This document shows positions 54,091 through 64,000 of a stretch of DNA of 64,000 bases, in pieces; position 1 is the first letter of the stretch, and each line of letters starts with the position of its first letter. The DNA is from Apostichopus japonicus. Its lineage: Eukaryota; Echinodermata; Holothuroidea; Aspidochirotida; Stichopodidae. The stretch is taken from contig NC_092573.1 of NCBI RefSeq assembly GCF_037975245.1, positions 4,833,501-4,897,500 on the forward strand, read 5' to 3'. The notes under the pieces were generated by a model, which had not been told where the DNA came from, searched no databases, and worked only from the letters and a program-made list of their open reading frames with translations. The position numbers and the translations under genes were made by a program.

Positions 54091-54380
54091 AGGGCGTAGC
54101 CAGTATGTAGCACGATAGTTTCATTCAACACTCTACCCCCGAAAAAGACTATAGGATCCGATCTTGTCAGTTTTTTAACATGTAGTTAAGAACCCGTTTA
54201 TGCAGATAATATTTCAGTTGAGAAAACACTTGAGAAATTTGCATCAGATGGCAATCGTCGGATAGCTCTCGCCTTCTCTTATTAGGCTAACTTAAACATT
54301 TACTAGCTACAGTTGTATCAAAGACATTTCTGGACTATCTTTGTATCTACAAGTATCAGAAGTTGAAAAGTAAGACTACT
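54091..54380 (+). repeat. Internal direct repeat, copy 1
   Basis: It begins AGGGCGTAGCCAGTATGTAG and ends AAAAGTAAGACTACT. The 5' and 3' parts match 54551-55110, including CGATCTTGTCAGTTTTTTAA and ATCTACAAGTATCAGAAGTT; the middle segments have diverged or been replaced. Confidence 0.85.
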
Positions 54381-54395
54381 CTGTACATGTACCTT

Positions 54396-55289
54396 GAAGG
54401 GCGGCGGAACCGGGGGGCACAGGGGCAAGTACCCCCCACTTTTCCTCAGGTTAAAAATGTGCCCTTTTTCTACATAAAACTTGTACTCTTGATCACCTTA
54501 TTAGGTCAGCGATATTTCAGTAAGAGATCTAATCCTAATTTAGAACTATCAGGGGCGTAGCCAGTATGTAGCACTGTAGGCCCGGGCCTACACTTTTTTT
54601 GGCCAAGTTATCTTTTTTATTAAAACACCCATAATTCAAATCCATAAGCTTGCTGGACGAGTTTAAGAGTCTAGACAGGAAAAACTATTGAAATGAACGT
54701 AGCAAGATTATGGCTAAATTAGGTGACCTATTCTTCTGCCATCTAGGCTGTCATTCATATCGTGTGCCGTTTCATTCAATACTCTACCCGCCGAAAAAGA
54801 CTAGGATACGATCTTGTCAGTTTTTTAACATCTACTTAAGAACCCGTTTACGCAGATAAAATTTCAGTTGAGAACATTCCACAGTCAAATAAGCCTATCG
54901 TTGATTAACAGACTTTATATGTATAGAGCTGCAGCACTTTGTTGCCTGTTGTTGTCACGATCGGCGTTCCAAGTTCCAAAACAGCTTTTTCGATAAACAT
55001 TTACTAGCTACAGTTGTATCAAAGACAAATACTGGCTATGGTTGTATCAAAGACATTTCTGGCTTATCTTTGTATCTACAAGTATCAGAAGTTGAAAAGT
55101 AAGACTACTAAGACGGGGGGGGGGGGGGGGGGCGTTGATGGAGTGATGTGTATACGCAAATAAGATAATACAATAAGATTTATAAAGGGTACTAAATATC
55201 AGGCTGCATCAGTCCAATCGAATTTCTGCAAAGTGCCCTTTGACATCGGTGCCCCCCCCCCCAGGTTAAAAGTGCTTCCGCCGCCCTTG
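54396..55289. mobile_element. Nested hAT-like element (GGGCGGCGGAA ends)
   Basis: The left end GAAGGGCGGCGGAA at 54396 pairs with a right end that reads CAAGGGCGGCGGAA on the minus strand and finishes at 55289. The flanking octamers TGTACCTT (54388-54395) and TGTAACTT (55290-55297) differ at one base, consistent with an aged 8-bp duplication. The 894-bp interior carries a copy of sequence that also lies outside it, and has no coding capacity. Confidence 0.7.
54551..55110 (+). repeat. Internal direct repeat, copy 2
   Basis: It matches copy 1 at 54091-54380 at both ends but has a different, longer middle, and a second short duplication of GTTGTATCAAAGACA near 55010-55055. It is followed by a long G run at 55115-55132. 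Confidence 0.85.
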
Positions 55290-55425
55290 TGTAACTTGCT
55301 AATTTTAAAACATTATGTATTATTGAATTACGTACTATTTTAACTCGTTTGTTTTTAGGGTTTAAAAGTGATATTGAATGAGGTGTCTCAAGTTAGCAAG
55401 AGGCCAGGGAACCAGAATGAACACT

Positions 55426-55523
55426 AGGGAAGGGCCGTTTCCGGCCATCTGGGAGGTTTGTAAAACCAAAAATTTTCTTGTACGCTCCGCGCCAACCGAT
55501 GGTGGCGCTCCGCTCAGATAGTC
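55426..55523 (+). repeat. GGAGCGCC repeat, copy D
   Basis: A close match to copy B at 11051-11156, including GGCCGTTTCCGGCCATCTGG and CTTGTACGCTCCGCGCCAAC. It lies near the right end of the hAT-like element. Confidence 0.87.
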
Positions 55524-55862
55524 GTGCCTATAACTTTGAAAATCCATATCAATCGCAAAAAGTGCTCCCCCCCTTTCAAATTCCTGGCTACGTCGCTGAC
55601 ACTACATACAAAGGTTTATTACATGTATGTGTGTGAGGTTCCTCACCAAATAGAGCGCTAAGTAGTAAGTACTATGTATTTAATCCATCGCAATATTTTC
55701 TCATGTATGAGAAACAGTTTCATGCAACTCAAAGGTTCACATCCACATATCCATGAGTGAATAAACTGTACTGGAATGAGGATTCAGTGTGATAAGGAAG
55801 TAGCTTGCTTTGTCAATACTTTGTAAAATGAATAAAAACAATAAAATGTCGCTACCAACATA

Positions 55863-56034
55863 TATACTTTAGTTATGACCTAGATGCATAATGGACATGA
55901 TTTACTGCATGCAAAATCCTCCCATGACCTTCAGTTTTATATACTTTAGTTTTATATACTTTAGTTATGACCTGGGTGTACATTGGACATGATTTACTGC
56001 ATGCAAAATCCTTCCATGACCTTCAGTTTTCAGC
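55863..56034. repeat. 92-bp tandem duplication
   Basis: Two copies, at 55863 and 55955, share TATACTTTAGTTATGACC, GGACATGATTTACTGCATGC and CCATGACCTTCAGTTTT with a few substitutions. Confidence 0.92.
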
Positions 56035-56869
56035 CAGGGTTCTAGTATTCAGTGATTGTCACTAAAATTGACTTCATAATTTATAGGTAGCACAGGAATG
56101 TCAGGGTACGTGATTTCTCAGGGGAGACCTCTAAGAGGTGTCTCACATTACCATCAACAACATGTACAGTAACTTACTATGACATTTACACATCTACTGC
56201 AGTATAATAAGTGATGCACATCTTTATGGAACGCAAAAAGGGCAAAATCAAACAACAACAACGTTTATTACAATGATGACTATATAAATTCAAATGACGA
56301 CGACGTGATTTGATGTAATGATGTTATACTTATGTGCAATAACGACATAAATGTATACAGCAGCTACGTAAAATAGTATAACAACGACGCAAAAGTATAC
56401 ATTAATATCGTATTTCAGTATGACAACGTCATTCTTTTCTGTAATGTAATCGTTAATTATTTTATTGACGGGTAAACCGCATATGATAACAGCATAAACA
56501 CACGTGAAGCCTACGTAAGCTGCACTGATAACAAGCTGAGGACAGATGATGACGGCGCTATTTCACTTAACGTAATAAAGATATACATCGACGTGGTAGA
56601 TCGCTACGACGACAACTTTTCAAACAACAACTTTTAATCCAACAGCATAAATTCATGCAACAACGTAATATCATGCAACGATGGCGCGCTTCTACGTTTT
56701 GAACTGGATTCTATAATTTGAACCAGATCCGAATAAGCGGGTCTGCTTTGAGCCAGAGCCCTTTCCGTATACGTTTCGAACTAAATGTGGTCGTTACCGT
56801 TGTTTCCGTGCACGAATTGCGGATCACTTCACAAGAGGATTTCTTACGGCAAAGGTATTATATTCGAGA
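56035..56869. other. Upstream region of the integrase-like gene
   Basis: Stretch rich in AACGAC/GACGAC words (about 56255-56690), reading like a decayed short-motif repeat. Whatever promoter drives the gene at 56870 should be here, but no TATA-type or initiator element stands out. Confidence 0.4.
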
Positions 56870-59800
56870 ATGTCAGAAGAAATAAGAAATAAGTTGAGGG
56901 GTTTAATTGAGAGAGGATTGAAAAACGCAGAAATTGCAGATTATTTAGAGGTGTCGGAAAGGAAAGTGAAATCTCTTCGCAAGGAATATGGATTGAGGAA
57001 AATGGATCTATTGAATGATATAAGCGGTGAGTCATATCCATGGTATTCTTCTATCATTCTGGTAGTCTATTCCGTCAAACAAAAAGAAATGCCTATATGT
57101 TAATTTAATTAGTATCATACTGTGTCGTTTGATGTTTGCAACTTACCACACTGGTTGATGAATATATACACATATAAATTATGTAGGCCTTTGGCCTAAC
57201 TTTCTTTTAGGATATGTTCCCGTTGGTCGATATTTGGCGGTTGTGAGGTTTATCTTATTCTTGTGTGTACGGTGGTACTGCGAATCACTGTACATTAGTA
57301 AGGTCACTTTTCATTAATTTGTCTGCACGGGTCACAGTGAGCTGGTCTGAGCTGTATGTATGGGCCTACTACTTCTACTTTCCACATGCATACCGATCCA
57401 ACCATCTCTCAACTAATAATTAACGATACATGCATTTATTGTTCCATAAATCTATTAGTCATAATTGCTCTGACACCGATATTGTTTATGATAATACTCT
57501 CTATACTGACACCTGATATCCGGGTGTTTTGTTGGCTAACGGCAATTAATATTAAATTGTACCATCCATTGTATCAAATACTTAATGTATTTCTCTTCGG
57601 ATTATCAAAAGTCAAATAACATTATTTTAAATGATAGATAAAGATGTGACATGTGCACGTATTTCTCCATACAGACAACGATCTTGATGAAGCCATTGTT
57701 GCTGTAGTGGGGCGTCATCCAAACTACGGGGAGAAGATGATCCGTGGTAACCTGATTGCTAATAGGATCAACGTGTCACGCGACAGGATCAGAGAATCAA
57801 TGAAGAGGGTTGATCCTGCGGGTAAACTTTTTTTACTTACGAGATGTCGAAAATTAAATAGTTTAGATATGTGTATTTATATGAAGCCTACCATCATAGA
57901 AATGTTACGAGTAAAAACCAGTCTGAAGTTCAAAATTCGTTGTGCTACACGTAAACAAATTCAATTCAATTCAAATGCAAATAAACTTGATTAAGCAACA
58001 AAAATGGTCAATTAAATGCTCGCAATAAGACAATACAATGATAAGATGGAATAAGAATAATACAAATAGTATATACATGAAAATACGCAAAAAGGATACC
58101 ATACTATGAAATGCTATATTAATTTAATAGGAAAATAAGAATTCAAACTATTAAGATAAATAAGAATTGCAACTGATTGAAGGAAAAAGAATCAAAACTC
58201 TCGAAAATGGTCAAACTATAAGAATCGAAACTAACAGGAATTTAAACCTAAATATGAAAACATAAAAAAAAAACCAATACGACAGTCTAACAGCAGGATC
58301 TGCACGTGTTTACTTTGCTGACAGCTCTGAGGGGTGTGCACAGAACTAAGGCATTAGATCCAAAACCCAACCAACTATAAGACTAATACCAAAAAACCAA
58401 CCATAGCGTAGCCACGGTCCGCCACATATTTCTAAGCCCCCCCCCCCCCCCCAATGAAAAAGTTTGTCTTAAGACTTGGGGTAAAAAAAAATTAAAATGT
58501 GCAACAAATGTATCATATGCCTGTATGTATTTTTACTCAATTCATTCTAGTTTTAAGTTACAGAAAACAAGTTATTTATTATTTTGTCGTTCTACATGTT
58601 AAAGATGTAGCGCAATTTAAAGGCCATGGCTATATTCATATTCGCAAGTACGCCAAATAGAGGACGACTTTTCATTGCAGAACTAAGGGAAATATCCATC
58701 GCATTACAGCAAATCCGTCTACCCCAAACGGGATTTCTATCTTAAAATTGTATGGTTAATAGTAAATGCTGTTGGTAAAGACAATGGTCCCTCTATGAAT
58801 TATAGAAATGACATGTCATGTAAGTTCAAATGGTTTCAAGGAATTCCATTGATTCTTAATGGTGGGCGGGGCTTGACACTAAATGTACACACACAAGTTC
58901 AAAATCGTATGTCCGATCGGCCCCATACTTTGTGCAATGGTGCATCATTGATAGGTTCGTGCTCCTATGGCATCAATAAAGTTTTGTAACGTTGATTTCT
59001 GGCTCCTCTGGACCTCGGAATGAGAAGTTAATAATTATATGAGACAGCACTAATAACGACAAGACAAAAATTTCTGCGGGGGCAGTTGACTAGTTTATTT
59101 AGAATCAATTTCGTTCTCTGCTTAACGATTTCAGGCTACGTACTATTTACAAGGTTTCACAATTACTAATGGAGCACACAAATAGGCGTTGACCGGTGGA
59201 TGTCACAAATATATCTATCTTTGTAATCTAATCTCGATCCTTACATGAGAAGGACTTCACATCATCTCGTCATTAACTTCGTTAGATTAAAATACTTTTA
59301 GCATTTGTTAGCTTTGCCATGTGCTAAAAGAAATGCTACATACAATTTAAATATTAAATATATCACAAAGTATCGCTCAATGCTAACATTGATAGTGTAA
59401 CCGATGAAGAATACTTTCAAGAAATATGCATATTTCTTACAATTCTTTAAAGAACTTACCGCTTCACTGATGAAATCAGCGTGTAAACATGAACACTAAT
59501 AACGTATGTGTCGAACCAACATAATAGTTACAATATTTGCCTTTTTCCAGCTTATCAATTAATACAACCAAGGTAGATGCGTATATACCATACTCGTAAT
59601 CCGATATATTTTATTATTTCATCCTTATAACTATCAGGTGTTGAATTTCGAAGAAGAATCTCCTTACATCGTCGGGTGTACAGCGTTCCTGGCCCTAATT
59701 ATCTTTGGCACATTGACGGGAACCATAAACTAATTAGGTAAATAATTAACTTATGAAACTGGATTAACTTATCGTAAGGACATTTACCACCTTTGTTCAT

Positions 59801-61356
59801 CATAGTTCACATTGCCGTCGCCCTACTCTTTTAAGAAAGGGACACCGTAGAACCCCACATAACATAAAGGGCATGAATTTTGTTTTAGAAATTAATGTTC
59901 CTAGATAAAGGTAGCATACGCAAGTCAACCTGTTCATCAACATCACCTCATTACACATCTCATTTATGGGAAAATGATGTGTGTGCGAATATTTCACACA
60001 ATCGGCATGACAACCCATATTCTCTCCATTGGTGACGTCAGTTTAAGTAATCCTATATAACATATACGCGAATCCCTGATATTGTACAGTCGTGTGACGA
60101 ATGTTTACATAAGGGGAGATCCCAGCCGACTATGACAGTATATTCCGAGTATAGCAGAATTTTCTGCATGTTATTAAAGAGTGTCAATTTGCCAAATAAA
60201 ATCTGCGATACCATGTAAACATTTACAAACCAATTTCAATGTGACAAGATTGTCCATTCGGCTTTAGCTAATTGCCCCTTTTTTTCGTATTTAGATGGCG
60301 CCTTGTGATCCATGGTGGAATTGACGGATACAGTCGGATGCCAGTGTTTCTAAACTGCGCAAACAACAACAAGGCCCAGACGATGTTTGATGCTTTCAAG
60401 ATGGGTGTCATCGAGTTCGGGTTACCAAAGCAAGTACGATCGGACAAGGGCGGGGAAAATGTTCTTGTTTGCTCTTTTATGTTGCACCATCCGTTAAGAC
60501 GAGATAACGCTGGATCATTCATTACAGGGAGGAGTGTCCACAATCAACGAATTGAACGATTTTGGAGGGACTTGTTTACAGTATGCTATATTTAACAATT
60601 ACTAACATCAATGTTTTTTAATACACTTAATAAATACACGTATACCTTTAGTGGGTTGAATGGTATCCATGAATAACTAACCAAGATACAGTGCAATCAA
60701 GCTATCATTGATTATTAAATTAATCATGTAACCCAATATGTGCGCAAATTGTGTAAAAATAATACAAAACAATTATATTTACCAACTTCTGTAAATCATA
60801 CGTGAGCGAACAAAATGTGAGCCACCGGTAAGAGGTATTTACCCCCCCCCCCCTACCCGAATGATATGCTGAAGCTGCACATGTATCCGTGTTTGGCCTT
60901 CGCTATATGTTTAAAATATCAGCCGACAGGAAAACTTTGGAGCAAAATATTTTAAAAATTGAGGTTTTGGCACAATGAAACTACAGCTCTCCTAATAAAT
61001 ATCTTTGTCACATGCAAATGTTCGCCAGGTTCTAGCCCTGTGATGTTCCATACCTTCAAACTGACATTAATTAATTAATTCTCTCACAGGGATGCGTCAG
61101 TAAATTTTACAACTTATTCTACAAAATGGAAGACGCAGAGGTTCTTTCGTGTGACGAAGAGGTGGATCTGGCAGCGCTTCATTATGTATTTTTGCCAATA
61201 ATAAGGGACCATCTGGAAAGTTTCCGACAAAGTTTCATCCACCATAAGATCCGCACGGAAGGTAACAGTTCACCGTTGCAACTTTGGCAAACAGCAGTTG
61301 ATGACGGATTTCCTATTGACTTTATTGAAGAGGTGAATATGGCTCCTAACACACGC

Positions 61357-61406
<50 letters not shown>

Positions 61407-61674
61407 CATATATTTATATCTATATTTATATATTTATATAAAAAAATTCTTACTGCAGGCTGACCTTTACACATACGGCAACGTATCTCCTCAACCAGAT
61501 CAGAACAACCATGCACATGCCGTCAATGTCCCCGGTGGTCTTCAATTTACTGAAGAGCAACAAACCCGATTGCGGCAAGAGTTACAGGTCACAGAGGTGG
61601 AACTACATAGCGAGGAAGGCCAACTCGCGTACTACAACGTCGTTCGAGAGTTCATTCACAATATTACACAATAA
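56870..61674 (+). CDS. Integrase-core-domain protein with N-terminal HTH, six exons
   Basis: Exons are 56870-57026, 57675-57821, 59638-59737, 60295-60580, 61090-61332 and 61459-61674. All introns are GT-AG and phases match (1,1,2,0,0), giving 382 aa plus a TAA stop. Residues 6-42 form a helix-turn-helix ([20 protein letters not shown]). Exon 2 looks like a second helical DNA-binding region. The DDE core follows: Asp128 in [10 protein letters not shown], Asp185 in RSDKGGEN and Glu222 in NQRIERFW, spaced 56 and 36 residues apart as in retroviral-type integrases. This matches a widespread animal family of 'integrase core domain' proteins of unknown function; length and C-terminus fit. An intact frame suggests constraint or recent origin. 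AATAAA at 61826 may end the transcript. Whether it is a mobile-element gene or a host gene is open. Confidence 0.88.
57822..59637. other. Intron 2 of the integrase-like gene
   Basis: A 1.8-kb intron. A poly-C run lies near 58437-58452, next to GCGTAGCCACGGTCCGCCAC, which resembles the hAT-like ends elsewhere in the window and suggests a transposon fragment. No other feature was recognised. Confidence 0.6.
61333..61458 (+). repeat. Intron 5, filled by (TA)n
   Basis: A 126-bp intron starting GTGAAT and ending CTGCAG. It is mostly (TA)n and related AT repeats (61359-61440). Its length is a multiple of three and it has no in-frame stop, so retention would insert a run of Ile-Tyr residues without breaking the frame. 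Confidence 0.75.
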
Positions 61675-61716
61675 GACTGCTCAACGAAACAGCAATTTGT
61701 GTCATTGTTTTCATTG

Positions 61717-61719
<3 letters not shown>

Positions 61720-61791
<72 letters not shown>
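61720..61791. repeat. (AT)n microsatellite in the 3' UTR
   Basis: About 70 bp of pure AT starting 46 nt after the integrase-like stop codon and before the candidate polyadenylation signal at 61826-61831. Confidence 0.95.
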
Positions 61792-61794
<3 letters not shown>

Positions 61795-62004
61795 GAGTTG
61801 GGAAAATGTAAAAAATAGAACAGAGAATAAACTAACAATACTAGTTCTGCTTTTATTGACATATTTGCCTGACCATCAAACATGACTCAAACCAACTAGA
61901 AGTCATTTTGATATACAGAAATGAATGTGTAGCGAGTAGAATGACAGATTTATTTATAGTCAATAAATAGAGAACAAAAAAAACCCAGAAAAATTACACT
62001 TCAC

Positions 62005-62575
<571 letters not shown>

Positions 62576-62581
62576 ACACAC

Positions 62582-63958
62582 TCAAATTTTCCCGAATCCA
62601 GGGGAACCTAAAATTGCCTCCATCATGTCCCTCTTGAAAATCTCAAGGTCAGAAATTCCTCTGGGTAAATGGAGTTCCAGTCCACAAGTTGATGATGTAG
62701 GGAAATTCCTCCTTCCTTGAACCGGTGTAAAAAAGCTTATTTCCAACTGTTTGTGGAATCCAGTCGGTGGCACCACATCGGCTCCTGACACAAACCTCAA
62801 TACGTGGTTGAGCCCAATGACGGAGGTGGCAGCTGCTCCGTCCTCGCCGATTACCATAGAACATTCACCCCCTGTTGAAAATTAAAACAAATATCTGATT
62901 ACTTTTCATCTTTGCTTTTCTACGTAACGGAATCTCTCTTAAACTAAGTAGGAGCTTCGATCAGGCTGGACGTGCTACTAGAATTTTGATTTATACAATT
63001 ATCTCACGGCACCGTGTTGGCAATTCCGCATATTGCAGTAAGTCATGTGGTGATAGAAACAGAGACATGTTAGACGTGATGAGAAGACTTAAAATTCTTT
63101 ATATTATTGTAAACCTTTTCAATGTCAATTAGGAAAGTTATGTTCAGACACTTCGTGAGCAAAGGGTGCATTTTTAAGCTCAACTAGGGTCTTAGTAAAG
63201 TTAATTGTTCCACAGTACATTCACATTTGCACCACACCCCCATCAATACCATTGTTTAATACAAATAGGTTCGATATTCAGTTTGGAGTTCCTAGCGAAA
63301 ATCACCCTGCCCCCCCCCCCCTCCCGCAGCCATCCCCTCCGCCATTTTAACGAAGATAACTTCGGACAACACACCTGCATACTTAAAACTAAGCAAACAC
63401 GCATAAACGGAATCAGTTGGATCGAATTGCTATATGAAAGTTTACCTTGCTGCAAGGCATTGATCACTAATTGTTATAGCCAATTGTGGAAATGAAGAAC
63501 AGTCAAACTATCGAAGTCTTCAACATCTAATTAGTTAAAAACTTTGCAAAATGTAGCGCAATTTCACATCTGAGCTCCCTTAAGGAAAAAGAAAAGCCTC
63601 CCTTCCCATACAACTTTTCCCCATGGAAACCATCGTAATTTCATCCTATAATCAGATATTTCGGGAATTTAGATATGGTCCTTTACGGTTATGAAAACTG
63701 TTTTACTTACTTTCACTCTGTCGTAGAAACTGTTCCCAACAGTACACCGTGTCTTCTTCCTCCTCCTTTTCCACACGGCGGTCGACATCATCTACCCAGT
63801 TAATTGTGAATAGTTTTTTCATCCCCATATACGTCAAGGGACTTGATATTCCCGCCACAAAAAGTTTCTTGTAAGGCCTGCTTTGGGCTTTGCATAGGTC
63901 CCAAAGTCCTCCCACGCTGCCCAAGCCTTCCTGCAGCTGGTCTATTGCAGCCTTACAT
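62582..63958 (-). CDS. HECT-type E3 ubiquitin ligase-like, last two exons (partial)
   Basis: The penultimate exon is 63711-63958 and the last exon 62582-62871, joined in phase 1 with GT-AG junctions; the 5' part lies beyond the window. The exons encode 82 residues ([20 protein letters not shown] onward, with an acidic EKEEEED stretch) and then the C-lobe: [35 protein letters not shown] and a GSPGFGKI end at a TGA stop. The Cys in [10 protein letters not shown] aligns with the HECT catalytic cysteine that takes ubiquitin from an E2. The style is that of the G2E3-like HECT proteins common in fish and invertebrates. It converges on the integrase-like gene with about 900 bp of mostly AT repeat between them. 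A minus-strand AATAAA lies at 61949-61954. Confidence 0.85.
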
Positions 63959-64000
63959 CTAAATAAAATATAAAAGAAATAATGATAATCATGTAGCGCG
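63959..64000 (-). other. Intron of the HECT-like gene, cut by the window end
   Basis: T-rich on the minus strand and ending TTTAG right before the exon at 63958, as expected for a splice acceptor. Confidence 0.75.

Larger units (their letters stand above)
53398..55598. mobile_element. hAT-like DNA element with perfect 8-bp target duplication
   Basis: The left end CAGGGACGTAGCCAGG at 53398 pairs with a right end that reads CAGCGACGTAGCCAGG on the minus strand and ends at 55598. The octamer ACACTACA is repeated exactly at 53390-53397 and 55599-55606. Eight-bp duplications and CAG-type termini fit the hAT superfamily. The 2201-bp body has no transposase frame. It holds another element (54396-55289), a duplicated internal segment and the GGAGCGCC repeat (55426-55523), so it is a non-autonomous composite. 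Poly-G/C runs sit just inside both ends. Confidence 0.82.

Noticed and set aside
57356-57619. 87-codon open frame inside intron 1 of the integrase-like gene
   Set aside because: It lies in an intron, has no domain, and is not needed for the spliced frame.
60268-60543. 91-codon minus-strand frame opposite exon 4 of the integrase-like gene
   Set aside because: It is a shadow of the plus-strand exon, which carries the conserved catalytic motifs.

Overview
The window looks like nuclear DNA from an animal, most likely a marine invertebrate. The evidence is spliced genes with GT-AG introns, very long (AT)n tracts, many DNA-transposon ends with poly-G/C runs next to them, a LINE remnant, and sparse genes in AT-rich DNA. 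An echinoderm or related deuterostome would fit, but nothing here fixes the species. Nearly all short open frames in the window, including the Ile/Tyr-repeat ones, are chance or microsatellite frames.

Genes. (1) A complete intronless rhodopsin-class peptide GPCR of 377 aa lies at 21553-22686 (-) and most resembles the bombesin/neuromedin-B/endothelin receptor group. (2) A six-exon gene at 56870-61674 (+) encodes a 382-aa protein with an N-terminal helix-turn-helix and an integrase/transposase-type DDE core; all three acidic residues are present and every splice phase matches. (3) The last two exons of a HECT-type E3 ubiquitin ligase-like gene lie at 62582-63958 (-), convergent with gene 2, and run off the window end. 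(4) A THAP-domain first exon at 13910-14062 (+) sits just inside one end of a 2.35-kb element with 32-bp inverted ends and perfect 8-bp target duplications, best read as a deleted P-element-like transposon. (5) A weak candidate 3'-terminal coding exon lies at 52918-53005 (-).

Layout. 1-6 kb: a 215-bp-arm inverted repeat around an (AT)n tract, and 91- and 92-bp tandem repeats. 4.6-12.8 kb: scattered transposon fragments, a G-rich minisatellite and a nest of hAT-like ends (10866-12741). 13.7-16.1 kb: the P-like element. 17.7-20.1 kb: AT/GT microsatellite and a degenerate ~76-bp satellite. 21.5-22.7 kb: the GPCR. 23-53 kb: mostly featureless AT-rich DNA with a LINE tail (about 35 kb), microsatellites and a tRNA-like relic. 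53.4-55.6 kb: a hAT-like element with perfect 8-bp duplications carrying a second element inside it. 56.9-64 kb: the integrase-like and HECT genes, separated by AT/GA arrays.

The most interesting content is the intact integrase-like gene beside the HECT gene, and the THAP-containing P-like element. Family calls rest on motif recognition by eye; no database search was run.
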